64,000 bases of DNA from Aeromicrobium marinum DSM 15272 (GTDB lineage: Bacteria; Actinomycetota; Actinomycetes; Propionibacteriales; Nocardioidaceae). The DNA lies in contig NZ_CM001024.1 of the NCBI RefSeq assembly GCF_000160775.2, forward strand, positions 161,016 to 225,015, read 5' to 3'. This document shows positions 46,440 to 57,172 of the stretch, one piece after another. Position 1 is the stretch's first letter, and each line of letters begins with the position of its first letter. Position numbers and translations under genes: made by a program. Under the pieces are notes generated by a model that was not told where the DNA came from, made no database searches, and saw only the letters and a list, made by a program, of their open reading frames with translations.

Positions 46440-48257
46440 ATGCTCATCGAAGCCAGCACCACCACTCCCGTCGGCGGGGCCGCCCTCGACCAGGTCCTGT
46501 GGCTGTCCGTCGTGGCCGGCGCCGTGTCGCTCGTGCTGCTGTTCATCGCCTGGCAGCACCGCACGCACCGCATCGAGTGGTTCCAGAGGTTCGGTGACTT
46601 CCTCCACGCCCGGATGGGCGAGCCCGGCTGGGCCGCGATCCCGGTGTTCTTCGTGGCGAGCTCGCTGATCGTCGCGCTGCTCGGGTTCCTGTGGGACGTC
46701 AGTCTGCACGCCGGCCGGGGCCGGGACGAGGGTCCGCTGGCCAACCCGGCCCACTACTTCATCCTCTACGGACTCTTCGCCCTGTTCATCGCCGGCATGA
46801 GCGCAGTGGTCTACTCCCGCGACGGGGTGAAGCCCGGCATCGCGTCGGTCAAGATCACCCGCCAGTGGTACGCCCCCGTGGCCGGCATCTACATCGCGGC
46901 CTGCGGCCTGTACGCCCTCATCGGCTTCCCCCTCGACGACGTGTGGCACCGACTCTTCGGCCAGGACGTCACGCTGTGGGGTCCGACGCACCTGATGCTC
47001 ATCGGCGGCGCCGGCCTCTCGACGGCCGGCATCATCATCCTGCGCCGCGAGGCGGAGTTCTCGATGGACTACGAGGACCGCGGCGGACTCGCCCGGTTCC
47101 TCGTCTACGGGGCCGCCTTCGGTGGTCTGCTGATCGGCCTGTCGGTCTTCCAGGCCGAGTTCGACTTCGGCATCGCGCAGTTCCGCATGGTGTTCGCCCC
47201 CCTGATGATCGTCGCCGCAGCCGGCATCACCCTCGTCGCTGCCCGCCTGTTCGTCGGTCCCGGCGCCGCCCTGTTCGCGGCCGCCTTCTTCCTCGGCATG
47301 CGCGGGCTGGTCGCCTTCATCGTCGGCCCGGTGCTGGGGCAGGCCGACCACGTGTTCCCCCTCTACCTCGGCTGCGCCCTGCTCGTGGAGCTGCTCGCGC
47401 TGTCGAGGCTGCGCGAGAACAAGCTCGCCTTCGGTGCCGCGGCGGGTCTGCTGATCGGCACGGTCGGCCTGGCGATCGAGAAGGTGTGGAACGACCAGGT
47501 GTTCGACTTCCCGTGGACGTCGGACATCTACCTCGAGGGCCTGCTGATGGCGGTGCCGGTGGCGATCGGTGCTGGCATGTGCGGAGCCTTGTTCGCGATG
47601 GGTCTGCTCGGCGAGCTGCCGAGCCGGGCGGTGTCCCGCACGGTCGTCACGCTGTCGGTGCTCGTGGTCTCCGGCGCCGTGGCCAACGGCCTGTACGCCA
47701 CGGTGCCCGACGGTGCCACCGCGACGTTCACCACGACGCAGGTCGGCACGCCCGACGACCCGCAGATCCTCACCGAGGTGGTGCTGTCCGAGGGTCTCGT
47801 CGACGACAACCCGACGTGGGTCCAGATCACGGCGTGGCAGGGCGGCGGCGAGGGGATCGTCACCGACAACCTGCGTCGCAGCGCCCCCGACACCTACGAG
47901 TCGACCCGGCCCGTCCCGATCGGCGGCACCTGGAAGACCCTGCTGCGGGTGCAGGACGGCCGCACGCTCACCGCGGCCCCGATCTACCTCTCCCCGGACG
48001 AGGCGATCGGTGCCGAGGAGCTGCCCGTCGAGGCCACGATGACGCGTGAGTTCATCCCCGAGATCGAGATCCTGCAGCGCGAGCGCGACTTCGACGCCCC
48101 GGCGTGGCTCTGGGGTCTGGCGAACTTCGTGGTGCTGCTGTGCAGCCTCGCCGTGATCACCGGTGTCTGCGTGTCGGTCGCCCGCGTCTCGGGTCGCATC
48201 GCCGCTCTGGAGAAGCAGCGTGACGCGGCCGCCGATCGGGACCCCGTGACCGGATGA
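46440..48257 (+). CDS. Large polytopic membrane protein with extracytoplasmic C-terminal domain, unknown function
   Basis: A 605-residue protein. About ten hydrophobic helices fill residues 20-400, with conserved-looking His and Trp positions (ANPAHYFILYG, RQWYAPVAG, LWGPTHLMLIGG). Residues 415-575 form a soluble beta-rich domain (GATATFTTTQVGTPDD...), and a last helix (ANFVVLLCSLAVITGV) precedes a charged coil. No family is recognised. It heads an operon with a small helix protein, a cupredoxin-like lipoprotein and another membrane protein, each overlapping the next by 4 bp. Confidence 0.75.
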   Translation: MLIEASTTTPVGGAALDQVLWLSVVAGAVSLVLLFIAWQHRTHRIEWFQRFGDFLHARMGEPGWAAIPVFFVASSLIVALLGFLWDVSLHAGRGRDEGPLANPAHYFILYGLFALFIAGMSAVVYSRDGVKPGIASVKITRQWYAPVAGIYIAACGLYALIGFPLDDVWHRLFGQDVTLWGPTHLMLIGGAGLSTAGIIILRREAEFSMDYEDRGGLARFLVYGAAFGGLLIGLSVFQAEFDFGIAQFRMVFAPLMIVAAAGITLVAARLFVGPGAALFAAAFFLGMRGLVAFIVGPVLGQADHVFPLYLGCALLVELLALSRLRENKLAFGAAAGLLIGTVGLAIEKVWNDQVFDFPWTSDIYLEGLLMAVPVAIGAGMCGALFAMGLLGELPSRAVSRTVVTLSVLVVSGAVANGLYATVPDGATATFTTTQVGTPDDPQILTEVVLSEGLVDDNPTWVQITAWQGGGEGIVTDNLRRSAPDTYESTRPVPIGGTWKTLLRVQDGRTLTAAPIYLSPDEAIGAEELPVEATMTREFIPEIEILQRERDFDAPAWLWGLANFVVLLCSLAVITGVCVSVARVSGRIAALEKQRDAAADRDPVTG

Positions 48258-48460
48258 CCGAAGTCCTGGCCGCGGTCCAGGACGCGGTGTGGCAGGCGCA
48301 CCACCCCCTGCTGCTGGCGATCCCGGCCTTCGTGCCGGCGATCGTCATCGCCGGGGTCGTCGTGTACGTCGCCCGCAAGGACCGCCGCGAGGAACGTGAG
48401 GAGCGCGAGCTGCTGGAGCGCGCGCTCGACGACCTGCCCGAGGACCTGGAGGACCCGTGA
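48254..48460 (+). CDS. Small single-pass membrane protein
   Basis: A 68-residue protein with one membrane helix (about residues 18-39, LLLAIPAFVPAIVIAGVVVYV) and a highly charged cytoplasmic tail rich in Glu and Arg (RKDRREEREERELLERAL) that could form a short coiled coil. The ATG overlaps the preceding stop and its own stop overlaps the lipoprotein GTG. It resembles the small subunits that stabilise larger membrane complexes, which is inferred. Confidence 0.75.
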   Translation: MTEVLAAVQDAVWQAHHPLLLAIPAFVPAIVIAGVVVYVARKDRREEREERELLERALDDLPEDLEDP

Positions 48461-48882
48461 CCCGCACCCTGACGATCGCTGCCGCCACCGCCGCCTGCCT
48501 CGCCGTGCTCGCCGGGTGCGGCAGTGACGAGGAGCCACCGCCGTCCGCGGCCCCCACCTCGGCGGCCCCGACCACGGCCGCCCCCGAGGCGCCGGTCGAG
48601 GAGGTCGACGAGGGCGTGGTCGTCGAGATCACGTACACCGCCGACGGTGTCTCGCCCCGCGGCGACCGGGTCGACGTCGTGGTCGGTGAACCGGTCACGT
48701 TGCGCGTCACCAACCCCGGAGGGTTGACCGACGAGCTGCACGTGCACACCGAGCCCGATGCGTCGTTCGCGATCACCCCCACCACCGACGAGGACTTCGT
48801 CGTCACGGTCGACCGGCCCGGCCAGGTCGCCGTGGAGTCGCACGACCTCGGCGTCACGATCGTCCAGCTCGTCGCCCGATGA
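48457..48882 (+). CDS. Lipoprotein with cupredoxin-like domain
   Basis: A 141-residue lipoprotein. The signal peptide and lipobox LAVLAGC put the acylated Cys at residue 21. A Pro/Ala/Thr linker (29-48) is followed by a beta-sandwich of about 90 residues (VVVEITYTADGVSPRGDRVDVVVGEPVTLRV..HVHTEP..VESHDLG). His residues in ELHVHTE and VESHDL could bind copper, but the usual Cys/Met ligands of blue copper sites are not obvious. It is anchored outside the membrane beside its two membrane partners. Confidence 0.8.
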   Translation: MTRTLTIAAATAACLAVLAGCGSDEEPPPSAAPTSAAPTTAAPEAPVEEVDEGVVVEITYTADGVSPRGDRVDVVVGEPVTLRVTNPGGLTDELHVHTEPDASFAITPTTDEDFVVTVDRPGQVAVESHDLGVTIVQLVAR

Positions 48883-50135
48883 TCCTGCCGCTCCACGGTC
48901 TGGGGGGCGCCACGGATCTTCCGATCCCCTTCACCGCCGCGGTCATCGGTGCGTCGTGGGCCCTGGCGATCTCGTTCGGTGTGCTGGCCCTGGCGTGGAA
49001 GCGGCCGTTGCTGCAGAGCGACCTGCCGGCCGCCGAGCCGCCGCCGCGCCGTCGCTGGTCGGCTGCGCTCGGCCTCGTGCTCACGGGCTGGCTGCTGCTG
49101 GCGCTCTACGCCGGTCCGGCCGACGCGAGCAACGGTGCCCTCGGCGGGGTCTACGTGCTGGTGTGGGTCGGGCTGGTGCCGTTGGCCCTGCTGTTCGGGC
49201 ACGTGTGGCGCGACCTGTCGCCGTGGCGCACCGCCCAGGCGGCCGTCGGCCGGTTGACCGGACGTCCCGACGGCTGGCTGCCCTGGCCGGCCGGCTGGGG
49301 CTACTGGCCGGCGGTGGTGGGGCTGTTCGCCTTCGTCTGGCTCGAGCTCGCCTCCCCGGACCCCGGCAGCGTCGTCGCGATGCGCTGGTGGGTCGGCGTG
49401 TACGTCGTGGTGATGCTGGTCGGCGGCACCGCGTTCGGCCCGCGCTGGTTCGACCGGGCCGACCCGTTCGACGTGTACAGCGCGGTGGTCGCCCGGCTCT
49501 CGCCCTTCGTCCGTGACGGCCGGTTCGCGCTCCACAACCCCTTGCGGAGCCTGCCGCAGGTGCCCGTCGACCACGGCCTGGTCGCCGTGCTGGGCGTGCT
49601 GCTCGGGTCGACGGCGTTCGACAGCTTCGCCGCGTCACCGTTCTGGCAGCGCCGTGACGTGGGGGACGTCGGGCAGACGATCGTCCTGCTGGGGTTCTGC
49701 GCCGTGGCCGGCCTGCTGTTCACCGGCGCCGCGCGGGCCACCGGGGGTCTGGACCGCGACCGTCGTCGTGAGCTGCCCGGCCTGCTGGCGCACTCCCTGG
49801 TCCCGATCGTGGTGGGCTACGTCTTCGCCCACTACGTCACGTACCTGGTGGAGAAGGGGCAGGAGACCCTGATCGCGCTCGGCGATCCGCTCGGGCGTGG
49901 CTGGACACCGTTCGGGGACCTCGAGCCGTCCTACGTGCTGTCGTCGGACCCCGAGCTGCTCGCCTCGCTCAAGGTCACGTTCGTGGTGGTGGGGCACGTG
50001 CTGGCCGTCGTCGCGGCCCACGACAAGGCGCTCGAGCTGCTGCCGCGCAGCCACCGGCTCACCGGTCAGCTCGCGATGCTGGTGCTGATGATCGCCTTCA
50101 CGTTCACCGGGCTGTTCCTGCTGTTCAACGTCTGA
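48879..50135 (+). CDS. Polytopic membrane protein of unknown function
   Basis: A 418-residue protein with about ten hydrophobic helices. The N-terminus is HGLGGATDLPIPF. Near the C-terminus two helices hold His residues in FAHYVTYLVEKGQE and VGHVLAVVAAHDKALEL, which could be metal or heme ligands. The ATG overlaps the lipoprotein stop. I recall similar actinobacterial proteins being labelled fenitrothion-hydrolase-like, but this cannot be checked here. Together with the cupredoxin-like lipoprotein it suggests a copper- or redox-related membrane system. Confidence 0.75.
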   Translation: MILPLHGLGGATDLPIPFTAAVIGASWALAISFGVLALAWKRPLLQSDLPAAEPPPRRRWSAALGLVLTGWLLLALYAGPADASNGALGGVYVLVWVGLVPLALLFGHVWRDLSPWRTAQAAVGRLTGRPDGWLPWPAGWGYWPAVVGLFAFVWLELASPDPGSVVAMRWWVGVYVVVMLVGGTAFGPRWFDRADPFDVYSAVVARLSPFVRDGRFALHNPLRSLPQVPVDHGLVAVLGVLLGSTAFDSFAASPFWQRRDVGDVGQTIVLLGFCAVAGLLFTGAARATGGLDRDRRRELPGLLAHSLVPIVVGYVFAHYVTYLVEKGQETLIALGDPLGRGWTPFGDLEPSYVLSSDPELLASLKVTFVVVGHVLAVVAAHDKALELLPRSHRLTGQLAMLVLMIAFTFTGLFLLFNV

Positions 50136-50148
50136 CCGCCCGCGCCGA

Positions 50149-52096
<1,948 letters not shown>

Positions 52097-52115
52097 GCCC
52101 CGCCCGACCCGCCTG

Positions 52116-52152
52116 ACGAGGGCCCCGACCGCACGGCGGTCGGGGCCCTCGT
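52116..52152 (+). terminator. Hairpin terminator of groEL
   Basis: ACGAGGGCCCCGACCG (52116-52131) pairs perfectly with CGGTCGGGGCCCTCGT (52137-52152) across a 5-nt loop, 20 nt after the groEL stop. There is no U tract, which is common in high-GC actinobacteria. Confidence 0.85.
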
Positions 52153-52191
52153 GCGTGACGGGTGTCGGTGCCGTGTGGCACCTTCGATCCC

Positions 52192-52572
52192 ATGGCCGAC
52201 CGCCCCGACGTCCCGACCGCTCTGCTCGAGCGGCTCCGGCCGCTCCTCGCAGGCCTGCCGGAGCTGCACGAGGAGTCGGCGTGGACCGGGATCCGGTGGC
52301 GGGTCGGCCAGGCCACCGTCGCGCACGTCTTCGGCGGCGAGGACCAGCTGTTCCGGGTCATGTTCCGGGCCGCGCCCGACGAGGTCATGGCCTTCGAGCA
52401 CCTCGGTGCGCCGTACTTCCGTGCGGGCTGGGGCCACGACGTCGTCGGCGTGGTCGTCGGCGACCACACCGACTGGGACGAGCTCGGCGAGCTTCTGACC
52501 GACTCCTACCTCGTCCAGGCCCCACCCCGGCTGGCGGCCCTGGTCCCGCGACCGGGCCTCGATACTGGATGA
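52192..52572 (+). CDS. MmcQ/YjbR family protein
   Basis: A 126-residue single-domain protein of the MmcQ/YjbR fold, recognised by ESAWTGIRWRVGQATVAHVFGGE, FRAAPDEVMAFEHLG and the terminal TDSYLVQAPPRLAALV. The family has a helix-turn-helix-like DNA-binding-protein fold of unknown function. ATG 52192 is chosen as the family begins there. The stop is one base before the next ATG. Confidence 0.8.
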   Translation: MADRPDVPTALLERLRPLLAGLPELHEESAWTGIRWRVGQATVAHVFGGEDQLFRVMFRAAPDEVMAFEHLGAPYFRAGWGHDVVGVVVGDHTDWDELGELLTDSYLVQAPPRLAALVPRPGLDTG

Positions 52573-52573
52573 C

Positions 52574-53455
52574 ATGGACCTGACCCCTCGCCCGTCGCCC
52601 GCGCAGCCCGCGCGATTCCACGACGGTGGCACCGACACGGAGCCACCGGACCGGGCAGCGCCCCTGCGCATCACGCTCGAGCGGGACACCAGGGGCGCCA
52701 CCGAGGTGTTCGGCCTGGGGCGCCGCGTCGGCTACGTCGACGAGGAGTTCGGCGAGCTGCTCGTGCCCGCCGACCTCCGCACCTTCCGCACCGACCTCAC
52801 CTCGGTGCCGAGGCTGTTCACGTGGCTGGTGCCGCGGTCCGGCGAGCACCTCCCGGCCGCTCTCGTCCACGACGGGCTGGTCGACCGCAGCGCGGCCTAC
52901 CTCTCGACCGACGGGCACGTGCTCGACCGTGTCGCGGCCGACCGGGTCTTCCGGCGGGCCCTGCGCGACACGCACACCGGGCCGGTGCGGCGGTGGCTCA
53001 TCTGGTCGGCGGTCACCCTGGCGACGCTGTGGCGAGGATCGGCGTCGTGGTCACCGGCCCGGCACCTGCGGTACCGGCTCACCGTGGCCGTCACGCTCGG
53101 GGCGATCGCCGTCCTCGGTGCTGTCGCCACCCTCGACCTGTTCGACGTCGTGGCCTGGCTGCCGTGGATGGGTGCGGGCCGGCCCTGGTGGCTCGAGCTC
53201 CTCGGCGGGGCGGCGGGCGCCGTCGTGGTACCCCTGCTTCTGGCCGGAGCGTGGGGACGGTTCGCCGCGGCCGGTGCGGTGGTCGGCGTGGCCCTGGCCG
53301 TCCTGCTGCACGTCACCCTGGTGCTGGCCGCCATCACGGCGGCCTACCAGGCAGCCGAGTGGCTGGTCCGCAGGAGTCCTGCGGCCGCGGCGACGCTGGC
53401 CGCAGCCACGGTGCTGACCGCCGCGACGCTGACGCTCACCCTCACCCTCCGGTGA
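52574..53455 (+). CDS. DUF1353 protein with C-terminal membrane helices
   Basis: A 293-residue protein. Residues 35-150 match DUF1353 (FRTDLTSVPRLFTWLVPRSGEHLPAALVHDGL is shortened here to DLTSVPRLFTWLVPR and AALVHDGL). The second half carries four membrane helices, about 165-185, 205-225, 232-258 and 270-290. DUF1353 is found in phage and bacterial proteins; its role is unknown. Fusion to a membrane part suggests a membrane-associated function. Confidence 0.78.
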   Translation: MDLTPRPSPAQPARFHDGGTDTEPPDRAAPLRITLERDTRGATEVFGLGRRVGYVDEEFGELLVPADLRTFRTDLTSVPRLFTWLVPRSGEHLPAALVHDGLVDRSAAYLSTDGHVLDRVAADRVFRRALRDTHTGPVRRWLIWSAVTLATLWRGSASWSPARHLRYRLTVAVTLGAIAVLGAVATLDLFDVVAWLPWMGAGRPWWLELLGGAAGAVVVPLLLAGAWGRFAAAGAVVGVALAVLLHVTLVLAAITAAYQAAEWLVRRSPAAAATLAAATVLTAATLTLTLTLR

Positions 53456-53492
53456 CCCGCCCCCCAACCGGCCCCGCCCCCCACCGGTCCCG

Positions 53493-53572
53493 CGAGTGGC
53501 GCAGTTCGGCGGTTCTGAGACGGCGTGTCGCGCCGAACTGCGCCACTCGGGTCCCGAACTGCGCCACTCGGG
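53493..53572. repeat. Perfect 19-bp inverted repeat plus a third copy (family E)
   Basis: CGAGTGGCGCAGTTCGGCG (53493-53511) is exactly complementary to CGCCGAACTGCGCCACTCG (53531-53549) over a 19-nt loop. A third, direct copy of the right arm is at 53555-53572. The cluster lies between convergent genes (ends 53455 and 53574) and probably acts as a bidirectional terminator. Confidence 0.85.
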
Positions 53573-53573
53573 G

Positions 53574-54032
53574 CTAGCTCATCTCGGCCGCTGCCGCCTT
53601 GATCGCCTCACGGATGCGGAAGTAGGTGCCGCACCGGCAGACGTTCTCGATCGCGTCGATGTCGGCGTCCGTCGGATTCTTGGTCCGCCGCAGCAGCGCG
53701 ACGGCGGCCATGATCTGGCCCGGCTGGCAGTAGCCGCACTGGGCGACGTCCTGGTCGAGCCACGCCTCCTGCACGGGGTGCAGGTCGTCACCGTCGGCGA
53801 GACCCTCGATCGTGGTCACGTCGCGGCCCGCGACCTCGGCCACCGGGGTGACGCAGGGGTTGAACGCGTCGCCGTCCAGGTGGCTGGTGCACGCCTTGCA
53901 GACGTTGATGCCGCAGCCGTACTTCGGGCCGGTGACCCCGAGCTTGTCGCGGAGGACCCACAGCAGGTCGAGGTCGGCGGGGGCGTCGACGGTGACCGGT
54001 GACCCGTTGAGGTTGAAGGTGTAGTTCGGCAT
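53574..54032 (-). CDS. (2Fe-2S) subunit of a molybdenum hydroxylase (IorA/CoxS type)
   Basis: A 152-residue electron-transfer subunit. The plant-ferredoxin-like domain has Cys40, Cys45, Cys48 and Cys60. The alpha-helical [2Fe-2S]-binding domain has Cys99, Cys102, Cys132 and Cys134 (CGYCQPGQI and CRCGTYFRI). It passes electrons from the Moco subunit encoded just upstream. GAGGA is 6 nt before the ATG. Confidence 0.92.
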   Translation of the reverse strand: MPNYTFNLNGSPVTVDAPADLDLLWVLRDKLGVTGPKYGCGINVCKACTSHLDGDAFNPCVTPVAEVAGRDVTTIEGLADGDDLHPVQEAWLDQDVAQCGYCQPGQIMAAVALLRRTKNPTDADIDAIENVCRCGTYFRIREAIKAAAAEMS

Positions 54033-54041
54033 GTCAGGTCC

Positions 54042-56297
54042 TCAGTTCTTGGGGAAGGGCTCGAAGTCGACGGGGAAGATGATCGGGAACGACCGGGGCT
54101 TGGTGCCGGTGGCGCGCGCGTACGCGTTGGCGATGGCACCCACCGCGGCCGGCACCCCGAGCTCGCCGGCTCCGCCGGGCTCCTCGCTGCTGGTGATGAT
54201 GTGGATCTTCACGTCGGTCGGCTGGTCGGCCTGGCGGGCGTACTTGAACTGCGAGTAGCTGCCCTCCAGCGGCAGGCCGTCGACGATGTGCAGGCCGGCC
54301 CGCAGCGTCGTGGAGATCGCGTCGCTGAGCCCGCCGAGCATCTGCCCCTCCAACCCGCGGGGGTTGAGCGTCAGTCCGGTGTCGACCACGATCGTGGCCT
54401 TCGTGACCCGCGGGTCCTGCGGGTCACGGGCGTCGATCTCGACCAGGCAGGCGGTGCACGACTTGTACTCGTCGTGGAAGGCGATGCCCTGGGCGAACCC
54501 TTCCGGCATCTCCTTGCCCCACTCGCCCTCGTCGGCGCACTTCTGCAGCACCGCGCGCTGCCGATCGTCCTCCAGCGCCTTCATCCGGAACTCGACCGGG
54601 TCCTTGCCCAGCTTGGCCGCGATCTCGTCGACCACGATCTCCTCGGCACCACGGGTGTTCGCCGAGTACACCGACCGCCAGCTGCCCGTGTGCATGTCCA
54701 GCGGCACCTCGTTGAGCAGCTCGGTGACCACACCGAACTTGTACGGCACGTGGACCGTGGTGAGGAAGACCGTCTGGGCGAACGACAGGTTCCCGCCGAC
54801 CGGGAGACTGGCGGACACGGCCGTCAGCATCTCGCCCAGCCCGTGCCGCAGGTCCGTCTCGACCGAGGCCACGCGGTGCTCGTAGGTGAGCACCTGGCCC
54901 AGCGCCATGGTGGCCCGCACCTTGTGGTGCGAGGCGGCGCGCGCGCGGCCGTGGCGGGTGTCGTCGATCCGTGTCCAGAGCAGACGCACCGGAGCGCCGA
55001 AGGCCTTCGAGGCGCGAGCCGCCTCCAGGGCTGCGTCGAAGAAGAGTCGGCGGCCGAAGGATCCACCGCCCTGCAGCACGTGGAACGTGACGTCGTCGAC
55101 GGACAGACCGAGCTCGGACGCGATGGTCTGCTGGGCGATGATCGGGGACTTCGCGGCCGCCCAGATCTCGGCCGTGCCGTCGCTGCGCACGTCGGCGATC
55201 GCCGAGTTCGGCTCCAGCGGCGCGTGACTCACGGTGTGGAAGTCGAACTCCGCATCGACGTGCGGCAGCAGCGGCGGCACGAGGAACGGCAGGGCCGCAC
55301 CGCGGAGCTTGTCGAAGATCTGCTCGTCGGAGATGCCGTCGATGGTGCCGGCGGTCCACTGGGCGTCGACGGCCATCTTGGCGTCGAGCGCCTGACCGAA
55401 CGTCTCGGCGCGGATCGCCACACCGGTCTCGATCATGGCGACGTCCAGGACGCCGGGCATCCGACGGACCTCGGCCTCGTTGAAGGAGATCGGCGAGCCG
55501 TTGATCGTCGGCGGACGAGCCACCATGGTCGGCATCGCCCCGGGGACGTCGAGGTCGGTGGCGTACTTGAGCTGACCGGTGACGGCCTTGCGGGCGTCGA
55601 TCCGGTTGCGCGGCTTGCCGATGATCTTGTAGTCCTCGGCCGACTTGGGCCGGCTCGTGAGGTTCCCGCCGCCGGTGGCCGCGGCGACCGTGAGGGTGGA
55701 GAAGGCGGCGAGCAGGTTGCCCGGGCCCACGACCGAGCCGCCGGAGGTCGAGAGCTTGTCGACCGGGACCCCCCACTGCTCGGAGGCGGCGGCCATCAGG
55801 CGTCCGCGTGCGGCCGCGGCGGTCTCCCGGACCGGGTGGTACATGCTGCGCACGGTGTTCGACCCACCGGTCAGCTGGTTGAACAGCAGCTCGGGGGTGG
55901 CGTCCGAGAGCTCGACGTCCACGTCCTCCACGTCCATGTCGAGCTCGTCGGCCACGAGCATCGCGAACGCGGTGGTGATGCCCTGCCCGTTCTCCGAGCG
56001 GGGCAGCTCGAGCCGGGCCCGTCCCTCCGCCGTGATCTCGAGGACGAGCATGCCCGAGGTCGCGGCACCCGCGAGGATCAGCAGCTCTCCGAGGTCCAGC
56101 AGGTCGGCCGGCTGCAGCGCCTCGGCGGGCCGCTTGCTCTGCAGGCCCAGGTGCGCGGCGACCGTGAGGGTCGGCGCGGCGACGAGGTAGGTGAGGAAGC
56201 GGCGCCGAGGAGTGCCCGTGGGCCCCGTCTCGGCCGGCGGTCCGGCCACCCCCGATGTGGTGTCGTCGCGGACCGGTCCGGTGTCGTACGTGGTCAT
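54042..56297 (-). CDS. Molybdopterin-binding subunit, isoquinoline 1-oxidoreductase beta type
   Basis: A 751-residue xanthine-dehydrogenase-family subunit. The N-terminus carries a twin-arginine motif (RRRFLTYL, residues 31-38) and a hydrophobic segment, so the complex is probably exported folded with its cofactor. Moco-binding motifs include NGQGITTA, GGGSFGRR, and EEPGGAGELGVPA with the active-site Glu. It hydroxylates or oxidises an aromatic or aldehyde substrate not identified here. The ATG has GAGGAAG. Divergent mocA- and xdhC-type genes serve its cofactor. Confidence 0.88.
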   Translation of the reverse strand: MTTYDTGPVRDDTTSGVAGPPAETGPTGTPRRRFLTYLVAAPTLTVAAHLGLQSKRPAEALQPADLLDLGELLILAGAATSGMLVLEITAEGRARLELPRSENGQGITTAFAMLVADELDMDVEDVDVELSDATPELLFNQLTGGSNTVRSMYHPVRETAAAARGRLMAAASEQWGVPVDKLSTSGGSVVGPGNLLAAFSTLTVAAATGGGNLTSRPKSAEDYKIIGKPRNRIDARKAVTGQLKYATDLDVPGAMPTMVARPPTINGSPISFNEAEVRRMPGVLDVAMIETGVAIRAETFGQALDAKMAVDAQWTAGTIDGISDEQIFDKLRGAALPFLVPPLLPHVDAEFDFHTVSHAPLEPNSAIADVRSDGTAEIWAAAKSPIIAQQTIASELGLSVDDVTFHVLQGGGSFGRRLFFDAALEAARASKAFGAPVRLLWTRIDDTRHGRARAASHHKVRATMALGQVLTYEHRVASVETDLRHGLGEMLTAVSASLPVGGNLSFAQTVFLTTVHVPYKFGVVTELLNEVPLDMHTGSWRSVYSANTRGAEEIVVDEIAAKLGKDPVEFRMKALEDDRQRAVLQKCADEGEWGKEMPEGFAQGIAFHDEYKSCTACLVEIDARDPQDPRVTKATIVVDTGLTLNPRGLEGQMLGGLSDAISTTLRAGLHIVDGLPLEGSYSQFKYARQADQPTDVKIHIITSSEEPGGAGELGVPAAVGAIANAYARATGTKPRSFPIIFPVDFEPFPKN

Positions 56298-56426
56298 GTG
56301 CTTCCTCTCGCGACCCCTCCCTCAAGGCCGTCACGATGGGTGTGCGGTGCTCGTTCCTCGGCCCCGATCTGACCACGATGTGACCCGGACCACCATCGGA
56401 GATGCGATGTCTGCGACGAACGGTCG

Positions 56427-56450
56427 ATCTGACACGACCAACGGTCAGAT
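56427..56450. promoter_or_regulatory. Inverted repeat in the molybdoenzyme/mocA divergent region
   Basis: ATCTGAC (56427-56433) and GTCAGAT (56444-56450) form perfect 7-bp arms with a 10-bp spacer. A further direct copy of ATCTGAC is at 56367-56373, 60 bp away. The 224-bp region between the divergent genes holds no other gene, so these are candidate operator sites for shared control. Confidence 0.5.
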
Positions 56451-56521
56451 GGTTGCGGGCGGCACCGTTCCACCGGGGTGGTCGGGTGACGCAGTGGGGC
56501 TGCGCAGGGGACACTGCCCCC

Positions 56522-57106
56522 ATGACGACGACCGGACTGCTGCTCGCCGCCGGTGCCGGCGCGCGGATGGGGGTGCCGAAGGCCCTGGTGACCGACGAGG
56601 TCCGGGGCCCCTGGCTGACGTCCTCGATCCTCGCCCTGCGGGACGGGGGGTGCGAGGACGTCGTGGTGGTCCTCGGGGCCGCGGCCGACGAGGGGCGGCG
56701 GCTGGTCGGGGAGTCGGCGCGGGTGGTCGTCGCCGACGGTTGGGCCGGTGGCATGGCCGTCTCCCTGGCCGCGGGGTTGCGGGTGGCCGAGGACACCGGG
56801 GCGGAGTCGGCGGTGGTGCACCTGGTCGACCTGCCCGACGTCGGCCACGACGTGGTGGCGCGGGTGCTGGCCCACGCGGGTACCGAAGTCCTCGCCCGTG
56901 CCGTGTACTCCGGTGGGCCGGGTCATCCCGTCCTGATCGGCCGGACGCACTGGTCGGGCGTGGCGGCTGCGGCGACCGGTGACGGCGGGGCCCGCGACTA
57001 CCTCGCGGACCGGACGGTCCTCGAGGTCGAGTGCGGCGACCTCGCCACCGGGGGCGACGTGGACGTGCCGCGACCGGGGCTGGGTCGGTGGCACCCGCCG
57101 CGGTAG
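56522..57106 (+). CDS. MocA-type molybdenum cofactor cytidylyl/NTP transferase
   Basis: A 194-residue nucleotidyltransferase with LLAAGAGARMGVPKAL at the N-terminus and the metal-binding VHLVDLPDVG. This matches the MocA family, which adds CMP to molybdopterin for xanthine-oxidase-type enzymes, as the divergent enzyme requires. No Shine-Dalgarno is seen. It precedes xdhC by 66 nt. Confidence 0.85.
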   Translation: MTTTGLLLAAGAGARMGVPKALVTDEVRGPWLTSSILALRDGGCEDVVVVLGAAADEGRRLVGESARVVVADGWAGGMAVSLAAGLRVAEDTGAESAVVHLVDLPDVGHDVVARVLAHAGTEVLARAVYSGGPGHPVLIGRTHWSGVAAAATGDGGARDYLADRTVLEVECGDLATGGDVDVPRPGLGRWHPPR

Positions 57107-57172
57107 AACTGCCGACCTCGGCCCGGCAGGCTACGCTCCCCGGGTTCCCGCCGACACGACCGGAGGAGTCCC

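Noticed and set aside
54201-56372. Plus-strand open frame of about 720 codons antisense to the molybdoenzyme
   Set aside because: It has no recognisable motif and mirrors the codon pattern of the real minus-strand gene, a common artefact in high-GC DNA.
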